From contig FR898233.1 of assembly GCA_000437375.1 (NCBI GenBank), positions 5,161-15,892 of the forward strand: 10,732 bases of DNA. The letters run 5' to 3'. Below the pieces are notes generated by a model that made no database searches, was not told the DNA's origin, and saw only the letters and a program-made list of their open reading frames with translations. The position numbers were made by a program, and so were the translations under genes. The number at the start of each line of letters is the position of its first letter. The stretch's first letter is position 1. The DNA is from Eubacterium sp. CAG:841. Lineage in GTDB: Bacteria > Bacillota > Clostridia > Oscillospirales > CAG-272. Of this stretch, positions 1 through 7,014 are shown one piece after another.

Positions 1-25
1 CGGCTCTGCCGGTGCTTTTTGCTGA

Positions 26-2299
26 TTATTTATCATATTCTGGTGCTTTTGAGGTGAACATATATTTGCCCGCCGCAAGAGTTTTTTCTGTGCCGTCGGT
101 AAGTTTAAGCTCTGCTGTCGTTCCTTCGGGAATTTCAAACTCATAGTGGACGAATTCTTTTCCGTAATACCACTTTGAAACCACGGCACCGTGTCCCGTT
201 TCAACTTTGCAATTTACAAAGCCGAGCTTGCGTGAAGGCTTAGGTGCGATTGAGATATGAAAATATCCTGCACCGTCTGCAAGGGAAACTATTCCCGCAA
301 CATCGCCGTAAAGCCAATCGGCGACCGCGCCGTATGCATAGTGGTTGTATGATGTCATGCTGACATCGCTGAAAGTGCCGTCATCTTTCACGCAGTTCCA
401 TCTTTCCCACATCGTAGTAGCGCCGTGATTTACAGAGTAAAGCCATGACGGCATTTTTTCCTGAAGCAGGAGCTTATATGCGACATCCGTATAGCCGTTA
501 TCCGTAAGAACGTGAAGAATATACGGTGTACCGACAAATCCGGTGGATATTCTGTCGCCGTTTTCATGTATAATTTCGACAAGCTTTGCGGCAAGATTTT
601 TTCTTACCTCTTCTGTCTGATAAAGTTTGAAATGAAGAATAAGTACAAGCGTTGTCTGTGTTATCGCGCGGACAATCTGCTGTTCTTCGCTGTTTTTTTC
701 GTGTCGGCAGGAGATATGCTTTGACATACAGGGCATGCCGTTTTCCATAAAGTTGTCATTAAAAGCAATGATAATATTCTCATGAAGCTTTTCATATGCG
801 GAAACGTCTTCACCGAGAATTTTTCCGGCATTTATTACGCACTGAACGGAGTTTGCATAATATGCGGATGCAACAAGGTCGACCTGAGTTGCGCCTGTGC
901 AACGCTTGTTGCCTTCGCCGTCCATAGCGAGCCAATCGCCATATTGCCAACGGTCTGTCCAAAGATATTCGATAGTGCCTGCGTGGCGGATATATTCTAC
1001 CCATTTTTTCATCATGGGGAAATTTTCACGAAGCATTTCCTTGTCGCCGTAGGCAAGATACATTTCCCACGGAATTATTGCAGCACAATCCGACCATGCG
1101 GAGGCAACGCCTGTCGAACGCAGACCGTTGGGAACGACTGTCGGAACGCCGCCGTCATCGCGGAGGCTCTGTTCTGCAGCACAGTCCGAGAGCCATTTAC
1201 GGAAGAAGTTTTTAACATTGAAGTTATATGCGCCGGCACGGCAGAATACCTGTGCATCGCCCGTCCAGCCGAGACGTTCATCTCTCTGAGGGCAATCTGT
1301 GGGAACATCTAGATAGTTGCTTCTCTGACCCCACAACACATTGTGATAAAGCTGATTTACTTTTGCGTCTCCGCAAGCGAAAAAGCCTGTGCGATTTATA
1401 TCGGAATAAACGGCGACGGAAGTAAAGCAGTCGGGATCTACCGTGTCAAACGGATATTCTTCGAGACGGATATATCTGTATCCCTGAAATGAGAACGAGG
1501 GTTTGAAAACATCATTGCCGCCGGAAAGAACATATTCTATTCTGTTTCTTGCGGAACGCATATTTTCGCTGTAGAAATTACCGTCGTTATCAAGAACTTC
1601 GGCGTGAGTGAAAACTATTCTGTCGCCGCGTTTACCGTGAACGCGTACTTCAACATAGCCCGTCATATTCTGACCGAAGTCTATTACTTTTTCGCCTTTC
1701 GGTGTGATTATAACCTGCATTGGAGCGATTCTTTCGTGCTCGCGGACAAACTCGCCTATCTGCGCAAAGAGCTTGGTTTTTACGGTTGTGTCTACGGCAG
1801 CTTTGCCGAGAGATATAATGTCTGCGGTGAGATCGACCGTTTCGCCGTGATATATTTCGGAATCTATAATGTGAGATGTGTGAACGCTCCACGTTTCATC
1901 TGTGCAGAAGCTTTCCTTTGTGCCGTCCTTGTATGTAACTTCAAGTGCTGCGATAACGCTCATATGGTCGGCATAGAGGTTGTTCCATTCGTTCCAGGTG
2001 AGGTAACCAAGCGCCCAGCCCTTACCGGCTGTAAGCGAAAGTTCGGCTTTCTTTGATGTGAGCATTTTTGTAACGTCGTATTTCTGATACTGAGTATGGA
2101 CGTTTCCCGTAGTCCAGCCGGGAGTGAACACGGCATCGCTTACGCGCTTTCCGTTTATTTCGGCAAAGTAAAGACCGATCGCGCTTGCATAAAGCGTTGC
2201 CTTTTTAACTTCGCCCAAAAGATTTATCTTTTTTGAAAAGGTGATAACTCTGTTGTCCTTGTTTTTGGGAGAGTATATCCATTTTGCGTTTTTGTTCAT
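26..2299 (-). CDS. Alpha-L-rhamnosidase, glycoside hydrolase family 78
   Basis: This enzyme should hydrolyse terminal alpha-L-rhamnose from plant glycosides, pectin side chains or bacterial polysaccharide fragments. Numbering is from a TTG two codons upstream of the chosen ATG. Residues about 3-300 are beta-rich rhamnosidase N-terminal domains, about 305-665 the (alpha/alpha)6 barrel, and about 670-759 a C-terminal beta domain. The family signature DCPQRDERLGWTGD lies at 337-350, with E343 the likely general acid and D337, R341 and D350 likely sugar contacts. TMWERW at 631-636 supplies E634, the likely general base. There is no signal peptide, so it probably acts in the cytoplasm on imported oligosaccharides or glycosides. 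The ATG at 2299 is preferred over the TTG at 2305 because AAAGGA lies about 9 bases before the ATG. Length is normal for GH78 and the frame is intact. The natural substrate cannot be read from sequence. Confidence 0.95.
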   Translation of the reverse strand: MNKNAKWIYSPKNKDNRVITFSKKINLLGEVKKATLYASAIGLYFAEINGKRVSDAVFTPGWTTGNVHTQYQKYDVTKMLTSKKAELSLTAGKGWALGYLTWNEWNNLYADHMSVIAALEVTYKDGTKESFCTDETWSVHTSHIIDSEIYHGETVDLTADIISLGKAAVDTTVKTKLFAQIGEFVREHERIAPMQVIITPKGEKVIDFGQNMTGYVEVRVHGKRGDRIVFTHAEVLDNDGNFYSENMRSARNRIEYVLSGGNDVFKPSFSFQGYRYIRLEEYPFDTVDPDCFTSVAVYSDINRTGFFACGDAKVNQLYHNVLWGQRSNYLDVPTDCPQRDERLGWTGDAQVFCRAGAYNFNVKNFFRKWLSDCAAEQSLRDDGGVPTVVPNGLRSTGVASAWSDCAAIIPWEMYLAYGDKEMLRENFPMMKKWVEYIRHAGTIEYLWTDRWQYGDWLAMDGEGNKRCTGATQVDLVASAYYANSVQCVINAGKILGEDVSAYEKLHENIIIAFNDNFMENGMPCMSKHISCRHEKNSEEQQIVRAITQTTLVLILHFKLYQTEEVRKNLAAKLVEIIHENGDRISTGFVGTPYILHVLTDNGYTDVAYKLLLQEKMPSWLYSVNHGATTMWERWNCVKDDGTFSDVSMTSYNHYAYGAVADWLYGDVAGIVSLADGAGYFHISIAPKPSRKLGFVNCKVETGHGAVVSKWYYGKEFVHYEFEIPEGTTAELKLTDGTEKTLAAGKYMFTSKAPEYDK

Positions 2300-2355
2300 A
2301 GACAAAAATCCTTTCGGTTTGATGCGGCTGACAATTTGCCGCTGATATTTGCTTA

Positions 2356-2384
2356 ATTATAACACATATAAATACGAAATTCAA
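2356..2384 (-). promoter_or_regulatory. Sigma-A promoter of the rhamnosidase gene
   Basis: On the minus strand the -35 TTGAAT (2384-2379) and a perfect -10 TATAAT (2361-2356) are separated by exactly 17 bases. A TG dinucleotide one base before the -10 makes it an extended -10. Transcription should start near 2349, giving a leader of about 50 bases before the ATG at 2299. I see no clear operator palindrome beside it. Confidence 0.82.
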
Positions 2385-2398
2385 GGAGGAAAAGAGAA

Positions 2399-2512
2399 GT
2401 GTACTTATTAGATTTCTTTGTGATATCGTACTGTGGAGTTAAAAATTCGTTATATATGGGTAAAATGATGCGAAATAATTATTGTTTTTGCAGAGGAAAA
2501 ACAAAAAGCTAA
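2399..2512 (+). CDS. Possible 37-codon small ORF in the divergent intergenic region
   Basis: A GTG start at 2399 is preceded by a full Shine-Dalgarno AAGGAGGA (2383-2390) at 8-base spacing, and the frame runs 37 codons to TAA at 2510. The product would begin with a hydrophobic stretch (YLLDFFVISYCGV) and end basic with two cysteines. A weak plus-strand promoter is possible (TTGCCG at 2336, TATAAC at 2358, 16-base spacer), but it lies on top of the rhamnosidase -10. Against it: the ribosome site coincides with the rhamnosidase -35 region, the sequence is AT-rich, and I recognise no homologue. The strong ribosome site is the only real support. Confidence 0.25.
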   Translation: MYLLDFFVISYCGVKNSLYMGKMMRNNYCFCRGKTKS

Positions 2513-2550
2513 AAAATATGTAATAATTGCTGAAAAAATCGAGTAAAAAC

Positions 2551-2579
2551 TTGTGTTTTATTTGTATATATGTTATAAT
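2551..2579 (+). promoter_or_regulatory. Sigma-A promoter of the ene-reductase / aconitase X operon
   Basis: TTGTGT (2551-2556) and a perfect TATAAT (2574-2579) are spaced 17 bases, with an extended -10 TG at 2571-2572. The start should lie near 2586, leaving a leader of about 55 bases before the ATG at 2641. The promoter lies inside the upstream in-frame extension of the reductase frame, which supports the ATG at 2641 over the TTG at 2527. Confidence 0.82.
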
Positions 2580-2640
2580 AATAACAATAGTTCGGCATCA
2601 GACGCCGGAAAATACGATATCTGTTACGGAGGGAAATCAA

Positions 2641-4695
2641 ATGGATCAGAAACTTAGCCCCTTGTTTACGCCGTGGAAAATCGGCAATTGCGAAATCAAG
2701 AACCGTATAGTTCTTACGAGTATGGGAGGAACGGACCTCTTTGGCTGGATGGAGAAAAATCATTTTGACAAGGATGGCGCACGCTTTATACTCGAAGTGG
2801 CGAAAAACAACGCCGGACTTGTAATGCCGGGTTGTCAGCCGGTTTATAATCCCATGTTCGGTCAGTGGCTTTATAAGAACAAGAAAATGTATGAGGACCT
2901 GAAAAAATGGATGCCCGAATTCCATAAAACGGGAGCAAAGCTTTTCGTTCAGCTTACGGCGGGCTTCGGGCGCTCGTTTACGATAAGTTCGATGATGGAG
3001 ACTCTTTATACAAACAAGTTCCTCCGTGCGATAAGCAAGCCTTTCATGGATCTTGACAAGATAACGGCGAGCGCAAGTCCTTCTCCTAACCGTTGGTCCG
3101 ATAAAGTTCCGTCAAGAGAAATGACGGTAGAAGAAATACATCACTTTATAGACGCTTTCGCACTCTGCTCCAAAATGCTCAAGGATGCAGGCGTTGACGG
3201 TGTTGAAGTTCATGCCGTACACGAGGGATATCTGCTTGATCAGTTTACGCTCAAATATGTAAACAAGCGTACGGACGATTATGGCGGCTCATTTGAAAAC
3301 AGATACCGTTTCCCTGTGGAAATAGTTAAAGCAATAAAGAAGGAATGCGGAGAAGATTTCCCCGTATCGCTTCGTTACAGTGTTATATCAAAGACAAAAG
3401 GCTTCCGTGAAGGCGCGCTTCCGGGTGAGGATTATGTCGAAGTCGGACGCGATATGGAAGAATCCGAAAAGGCGGCAAAATACCTTCAGGACGCAGGCTA
3501 TGACTGTCTTAACTGCGACAACGGCACATACGACGCATGGTATTGGGCGCATCCGCCGATATACATGCCCGAAAACTGCAACCTTGCAGACGTTGAGCAT
3601 ATAAAAAAATTCGTCGATATTCCTGTTATCTGCGCGGGCAGACTTGATCCGAAGGTTGCGGCGGAATCTATTTCCGAAGGCAAGCTCGACGGCGCAGGCT
3701 TTGCGCGTCAGTTCCTTGCCGACCCTGAATGGATAACAAAGCTGACGGAGGGCAGAGAAGACGATATAAGACCATGCATCCTCTGTCACAACGGTTGCTT
3801 CAATATGTGTCACTACAAAGGCGTGCCGAATGATCAGGATCTTTCGGACAGCCTGCATCTTGCCCGCTGTGCCGTAAACGCCGAAATGATGCAGTGGAAC
3901 AAGCATTATATAGAAGAAGCAAAAGCGTCAAAGACGGTGCATATAATAGGCGGAGGTATAGGCGGCATGGAAGCCGCAAGAGTGCTCAAACTTCGCGGGC
4001 ATAATCCCGTTATACACGAGAAAACGGGCGAGCTTGGCGGTGCGTTCATTGCAGCAAGCGCAGAGTCGTACAAGGGCAAGTTGCGCGATCTTCTCGCTTG
4101 GTATCGTCGTCAGATGGAGAAGCTCGGTATAGAGGTTCATCTAAATGACGAAGTAAAAGATATTTCCGTATTCGGTTCTGCACCCGTTATAATAGCTACG
4201 GGCGCAACGCCGCGTTATCTGCGCCGTGTTCCGGGATATGAAAAAATGGTTGAAGCATGTGATTTTCTTTGCGGAAAAGAAGTGGGAGAAACGGTTGCGG
4301 TCATCGGCGGCGGACTCACAGGTTGCGAAATTGCATATGAGCTTGCGCTCAAGGGTAAAAAGCCGATAATTGTTGAAATGAAAGATGACCTTGTAAGCCA
4401 GAAGGGCGTTTGCCTTGCAAACTCCTCTTATCTGCGCGAATGGTTTGCACTGAACAAAGTACCGGTATATCTCGAGACCGCACTTAAAGCCGTTAAGGAC
4501 GGAGCTATCGTCTGCACGAAGAAAGACGGAGAAGACATTGAAGTTAAGTGTGATTCCGTTATCAGCTGCGCAGGATACATTCCCGCTCCGCTTACGGAAA
4601 AGGGCGGAAACGTTTATCTTGTCGGCGATTGTGATAAGGTGGGTAACCTCCGCACGGTCGTATGGGAAGCATACGAAACTGCTATGAGAATATAA
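2641..4695 (+). CDS. FadH/old-yellow-enzyme-type iron-sulfur ene-reductase (FMN, FAD, 4Fe-4S)
   Basis: This is a 684-residue soluble flavoprotein of the 2,4-dienoyl-CoA reductase / 2-enoate reductase / trimethylamine dehydrogenase family. Such enzymes pass electrons from NAD(P)H through FAD and a 4Fe-4S cluster to FMN, which reduces a conjugated C=C bond. Residues about 5-375 are the FMN TIM barrel. HAVHEGYLLDQF at 191-202 matches the EGYL active-site motif of E. coli FadH, with Y197 the likely proton donor; H304 may match the FadH active-site His. RTDDYGGSFENR is the family signature. Cluster cysteines are C379, C382, C386 and C410. The FAD site GGGIGG is at 437-442 and the NAD(P) site GGGLTG at 556-561; E579 after the second strand suggests NADH. 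The start is the ATG 7 bases after GGAGGG (2628-2633). It is first in an operon with aconitase X, so its substrate is probably an enoate made by that dehydratase. The exact substrate is unknown. Confidence 0.9.
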   Translation: MDQKLSPLFTPWKIGNCEIKNRIVLTSMGGTDLFGWMEKNHFDKDGARFILEVAKNNAGLVMPGCQPVYNPMFGQWLYKNKKMYEDLKKWMPEFHKTGAKLFVQLTAGFGRSFTISSMMETLYTNKFLRAISKPFMDLDKITASASPSPNRWSDKVPSREMTVEEIHHFIDAFALCSKMLKDAGVDGVEVHAVHEGYLLDQFTLKYVNKRTDDYGGSFENRYRFPVEIVKAIKKECGEDFPVSLRYSVISKTKGFREGALPGEDYVEVGRDMEESEKAAKYLQDAGYDCLNCDNGTYDAWYWAHPPIYMPENCNLADVEHIKKFVDIPVICAGRLDPKVAAESISEGKLDGAGFARQFLADPEWITKLTEGREDDIRPCILCHNGCFNMCHYKGVPNDQDLSDSLHLARCAVNAEMMQWNKHYIEEAKASKTVHIIGGGIGGMEAARVLKLRGHNPVIHEKTGELGGAFIAASAESYKGKLRDLLAWYRRQMEKLGIEVHLNDEVKDISVFGSAPVIIATGATPRYLRRVPGYEKMVEACDFLCGKEVGETVAVIGGGLTGCEIAYELALKGKKPIIVEMKDDLVSQKGVCLANSSYLREWFALNKVPVYLETALKAVKDGAIVCTKKDGEDIEVKCDSVISCAGYIPAPLTEKGGNVYLVGDCDKVGNLRTVVWEAYETAMRI

Positions 4696-4717
4696 AGAAA
4701 GGCGGAAAACAGGACAT

Positions 4718-6007
4718 ATGGAATATAAAATGAAACTGACAGAAGAGCAGTCCGCGATACTTGGTGGAAGTCGCGGCGAAACGATGGCTAAGGTTATGGA
4801 AACGCTTGTCCGCTACGGCGAGCTTTTCGGCGCCGACGAGATGGTGCCCGTAACAAGCAAGTATAATCACCTTGTCACCTCGTTCGGACTTAAAGCGCTC
4901 GCACCCGTTTATGCGCTTATGGATCAGCTTATTGAGACGGGCGCCGTATCACAGCAGAAATTCTCAGCAGATCCTCGCCCGCTCGACAAGAATGTTCCCA
5001 GCAGTCTTATTCAGGATCTCGTCTTTAAGAAATTTATGTATTCAAAGCAGGATTTCTATGAAGCTCAGCTTGAAAAACTCGGACTTATGGATAAGGACGC
5101 ATTTACTTGCACCTGTTATATGGACGAAGTCGGCAACACACCGAAAAAGGGAGATGTTCTTTCCTGGTCGGAATCGTCAGCCGTTGTTTACGCGAACTCT
5201 GTTCTGGGAGCGCGCTGTAACAGAAACTCAGGAATCATCGATCTTATGGGTTCTGTCGTAGGATATGTTCCGTCGTTCGGATTTCTCAAGGATGAGGGCA
5301 GACGCGCAAATTGGATAATTGAAATAAAAACGACGAAAAAGCCCGAAGCACAGCTTCTCGGCTCGGCTGTCGGTATGAAGGTTATGGAGGATGTTCCTTA
5401 TATCAAGGGACTTGATAAATGGCTCGGCGGCAAGCTTGACGATGCCGCAAAGACATATCTGAAAGACTTTGGTGCGGCGACGGCGTCAAACGGTGCGGTT
5501 GGTCTTTATCACGTTGAAAACATAACTCCGGAAGCAGTTGAATTCGGCGAGTCGCTCATAAAAGAGGACGCCAAGGTTTACGTTATAGACGATGCGGAGC
5601 TGAAGCGCGTGTATGACAGCTATCCTGTAATTTGGAAGAACAAGGACGCAAAACCGAAGCTCTGTTTTATGGGCTGTCCGCATATGAGCCTGAACCAACT
5701 TATTTCATGGACGGAAAAAGTTGAAGCGGGACTTAAAGAAGCGGGAAACACAAAAGTCGTTATCCCTACGGTGTTTACGGCAGCACCCGGCGTTCTGAAA
5801 GAATTTGAAAAAACGCCTTATGCGGAAAGACTTCGCAAAACGGGCGTTATAACGAGTTATATCTGCCCGCTTATGTATATGAACAACCCTCTCAGCACAA
5901 AAATGCCCGTCATAACGTCGAGCAACAAGCTGAGAACATACACAAGCGCAAGATATTATACGGATGATGAAATACTTGTTCAGATCACGAAGGGAGGCAG
6001 AAAATAA
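4718..6007 (+). CDS. Aconitase X large (catalytic) subunit
   Basis: This 429-residue protein is the aconitase X catalytic domain (formerly DUF521), an iron-sulfur hydro-lyase. Known members dehydrate cis-3-hydroxy-L-proline (single-chain type) or mevalonate 5-phosphate (two-subunit archaeal type). Visible motifs are an N-terminal MKLTEEQ..L.G, the block SESSAVVYANSVLGARCNR at 151-169, GCPHMSL at 319-325 and ICP at 382-384. C320 and C383 are the likely cluster ligands; C167, C131 or C133 could be the third. The family block usually reads ARTNR, so Cys at 167 is unusual. The gene starts 22 bases after the reductase stop. The ATG at 4718 has AGGA only 3 bases upstream and GGCGG 12 bases upstream; the ATG at 4730, which would give the usual family N-terminus MKLT, remains possible. 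It overlaps the small-subunit gene by one base, and the substrate is not known. Confidence 0.92.
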   Translation: MEYKMKLTEEQSAILGGSRGETMAKVMETLVRYGELFGADEMVPVTSKYNHLVTSFGLKALAPVYALMDQLIETGAVSQQKFSADPRPLDKNVPSSLIQDLVFKKFMYSKQDFYEAQLEKLGLMDKDAFTCTCYMDEVGNTPKKGDVLSWSESSAVVYANSVLGARCNRNSGIIDLMGSVVGYVPSFGFLKDEGRRANWIIEIKTTKKPEAQLLGSAVGMKVMEDVPYIKGLDKWLGGKLDDAAKTYLKDFGAATASNGAVGLYHVENITPEAVEFGESLIKEDAKVYVIDDAELKRVYDSYPVIWKNKDAKPKLCFMGCPHMSLNQLISWTEKVEAGLKEAGNTKVVIPTVFTAAPGVLKEFEKTPYAERLRKTGVITSYICPLMYMNNPLSTKMPVITSSNKLRTYTSARYYTDDEILVQITKGGRK

Positions 6008-6453
6008 TGAAAACTTTTAAGGGCAGAGTAGTTGCGCCCGGAAGCCTTACGGCTGAGGCGCTCGTTTCTCACGGCGGACTGAATACGCTTGCTTCCTTTC
6101 AGAAGGCGCTCCAGTTCGGAGATAAAAAAGCAACGTGCGGCGACCAGAACAATCCCGATCTTTACGGAAAGCAGATGCTCGGGAAGGCGCTTTGTTTGCC
6201 GAGAACAATAGGCTCTACAACGGGCGGACTTGTTCTTTACTGCGCCTGCGCTATGAAACGTCAGCCGGCGTGTATGCTTTTTTCGGAGCCGATAGATTCT
6301 CTTGCGGCGGCAGGTGCCGTACTTTCGGATGTATGGCTTGAAGGTACGCCGCTTCCCGTTATAGATTGTCTCGGCGAAGAATTTCTTGATTACGTCAAAG
6401 ACGGAATGAAGATAACCATAAAACCTGACGGTACAGTTGAGGTTGACGGATAA
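6007..6453 (+). CDS. Aconitase X small (swivel) subunit
   Basis: This 148-residue protein is the aconitase X swivel domain (formerly DUF126), which closes over the active site of the large subunit. The conserved order is visible: an early GD.....DLYGKQMLGKALCLP segment, then PRTIGSTTGG around S70 (in the family a Ser in this loop is thought to act in catalysis), then SEPIDSLAAAGAVLSD and a short beta end. The common family loop reads close to GRGSSSGS; here it is TIGSTTGG, a modest departure. The stop of the large subunit and the ATG share one base (TAATG), and AGGGAGG (5991-5997) lies 9 bases upstream, so translation is probably coupled at equal stoichiometry. Separate subunits resemble the archaeal mevalonate 5-phosphate dehydratase layout rather than the single-chain hydroxyproline enzyme, but this does not settle the substrate. 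Confidence 0.92.
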   Translation: MKTFKGRVVAPGSLTAEALVSHGGLNTLASFQKALQFGDKKATCGDQNNPDLYGKQMLGKALCLPRTIGSTTGGLVLYCACAMKRQPACMLFSEPIDSLAAAGAVLSDVWLEGTPLPVIDCLGEEFLDYVKDGMKITIKPDGTVEVDG

Positions 6454-6464
6454 CATGAAAAATA

Positions 6465-6496
6465 AAAATCCCGAAGGAAAGTCCTTCGGGATTTTG
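6465..6496 (+). terminator. Terminator of the reductase / aconitase X operon
   Basis: A perfect 14-base-pair stem (6465-6478 with 6482-6495), core ATCCCGAAGGA, encloses a 3-base AAG loop. Its 3' arm ends in TTTT, and it begins 12 bases after the small-subunit stop. The A-rich 5' flank would also serve as a T tract on the minus strand, but no minus-strand gene ends here. Confidence 0.92.
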
Positions 6497-6526
6497 CTCA
6501 ATTAGGAGTGGATACCTCAAAACAAA

Positions 6527-6545
6527 GGAATATACATAATATTCC
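6527..6545. repeat. Perfect inverted repeat GGAATAT-5-ATATTCC upstream of the lipoprotein promoter
   Basis: Two perfect 7-base arms (6527-6533 and 6539-6545) around ACATA end 9 bases before the predicted -35 at 6555. The position and two-fold symmetry fit a dimeric regulator site, but no regulator gene is adjacent and AT-rich palindromes can arise by chance. Confidence 0.35.
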
Positions 6546-6554
6546 ATAAAGTTC

Positions 6555-6583
6555 TTGATATCGATCGCATTTTGTGATATTAT
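6555..6583 (+). promoter_or_regulatory. Promoter of the small lipoprotein gene
   Basis: TTGATA (6555-6560) and TATTAT (6578-6583) are 17 bases apart, with an extended -10 TG at 6575-6576. The start should lie near 6590, giving a leader of about 70 bases. That leader contains a short imperfect hairpin around 6599-6614, too weak to call a regulatory structure. Confidence 0.72.
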
Positions 6584-6658
6584 AAAGCAAAGCAATGGCA
6601 TCACCGGATGGTGCTTACGCTGAAAAATAACCCATGAAGATCAAAGGAGGAAATTTTT

Positions 6659-6979
6659 ATGAAAAAATTTGTCGCTATTTTGCTTGTTGTTTCAATGGCC
6701 CTGCTCTTGATTGGGTGCGGGGCGAAGCGCGAGGGTGACGTCGTGCTCAAAAGAGAATACACGCAGGCAAAGGACGGAAAATACGAATTTGACGGCCGCA
6801 CATTCGATTATAAGGCAACTGTCGAAAACGGCAGCACGGAGTTTACCGTGCTCACGAATAAGAAAAACGTGACATTTGACGATGCATTCAAGGTGTCCGT
6901 TCTTTCGGATGATTACGCTCCCGGTCAGACAGACGACATTGTCATAGTTGAACACATAGTTTATAAGGACGGAAAATAA
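6659..6979 (+). CDS. Small secreted lipoprotein of unknown function
   Basis: This 106-residue protein begins MKKF, followed by a hydrophobic stretch at 5-18 and the lipobox LIGC with C20, so it should be cleaved by signal peptidase II and anchored to the outer face of the membrane. The mature part is about 87 residues, polar and rich in Lys, Asp and Thr, with alternating beta-type segments (YEFDGRTFDYKATV, STEFTVLTNKKNVTF, DIVIVEHIVYKDGK). It has no repeats, cysteines or catalytic motif that I can recognise. Translation is well supported: AAAGGAGG (6643-6650) lies 8 bases before the ATG. It is a single-gene unit with its own promoter and terminator, so neighbours give no clue to its role. No function is assigned. 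Confidence 0.78.
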   Translation: MKKFVAILLVVSMALLLIGCGAKREGDVVLKREYTQAKDGKYEFDGRTFDYKATVENGSTEFTVLTNKKNVTFDDAFKVSVLSDDYAPGQTDDIVIVEHIVYKDGK

Positions 6980-6983
6980 ATCA

Positions 6984-7014
6984 ATGCCCCCGCAAAACGC
7001 GGGGGCATATTTTT
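6984..7014 (+). terminator. Terminator after the lipoprotein gene, between converging genes
   Basis: A perfect 10-base-pair GC-rich stem ATGCCCCCGC/GCGGGGGCAT (6984-6993 with 6999-7008) with a 5-base AAAAC loop is followed by ATTTTTATTT. The T tract runs into the stop codon of the converging ilvE gene (7013-7015). The stem may also stop ilvE transcripts on the minus strand, but the T tract there is weak. Confidence 0.92.

Larger units (their letters stand above)
2300..2640. other. Divergent intergenic region between rhamnosidase and reductase operon
   Basis: This AT-rich stretch of about 340 bases holds the outward-facing promoters of the rhamnosidase (minus) and the reductase operon (plus). 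Their -10 boxes are about 215 bases apart, so a single operator could influence both only by looping or wide binding. Between them I see only the doubtful 37-codon frame. I found no convincing long palindrome, riboswitch or T-box structure. Confidence 0.6.

Noticed and set aside
782..1312. A 176-codon open frame on the plus strand inside the rhamnosidase gene
   Set aside because: It lies antisense to a well-supported GH78 gene, has no ribosome site, and its product is an unrecognisable Cys-rich sequence typical of an opposite-strand shadow.
3388..3906. A 172-codon open frame on the minus strand inside the reductase gene
   Set aside because: It is fully antisense to conserved FMN-barrel and cluster motifs, and has no recognisable domain or promoter.
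4696..4717. Separate promoter for the aconitase X genes
   Set aside because: The 22-base gap after the reductase stop holds only ribosome-site sequence. The genes are best read as one operon.
6598..6615. Small hairpin in the lipoprotein gene leader (GCATCAC/ATGGTGC)
   Set aside because: It has only six pairs, one a wobble, with no T tract and no overlap of the ribosome site. This is within chance expectation.
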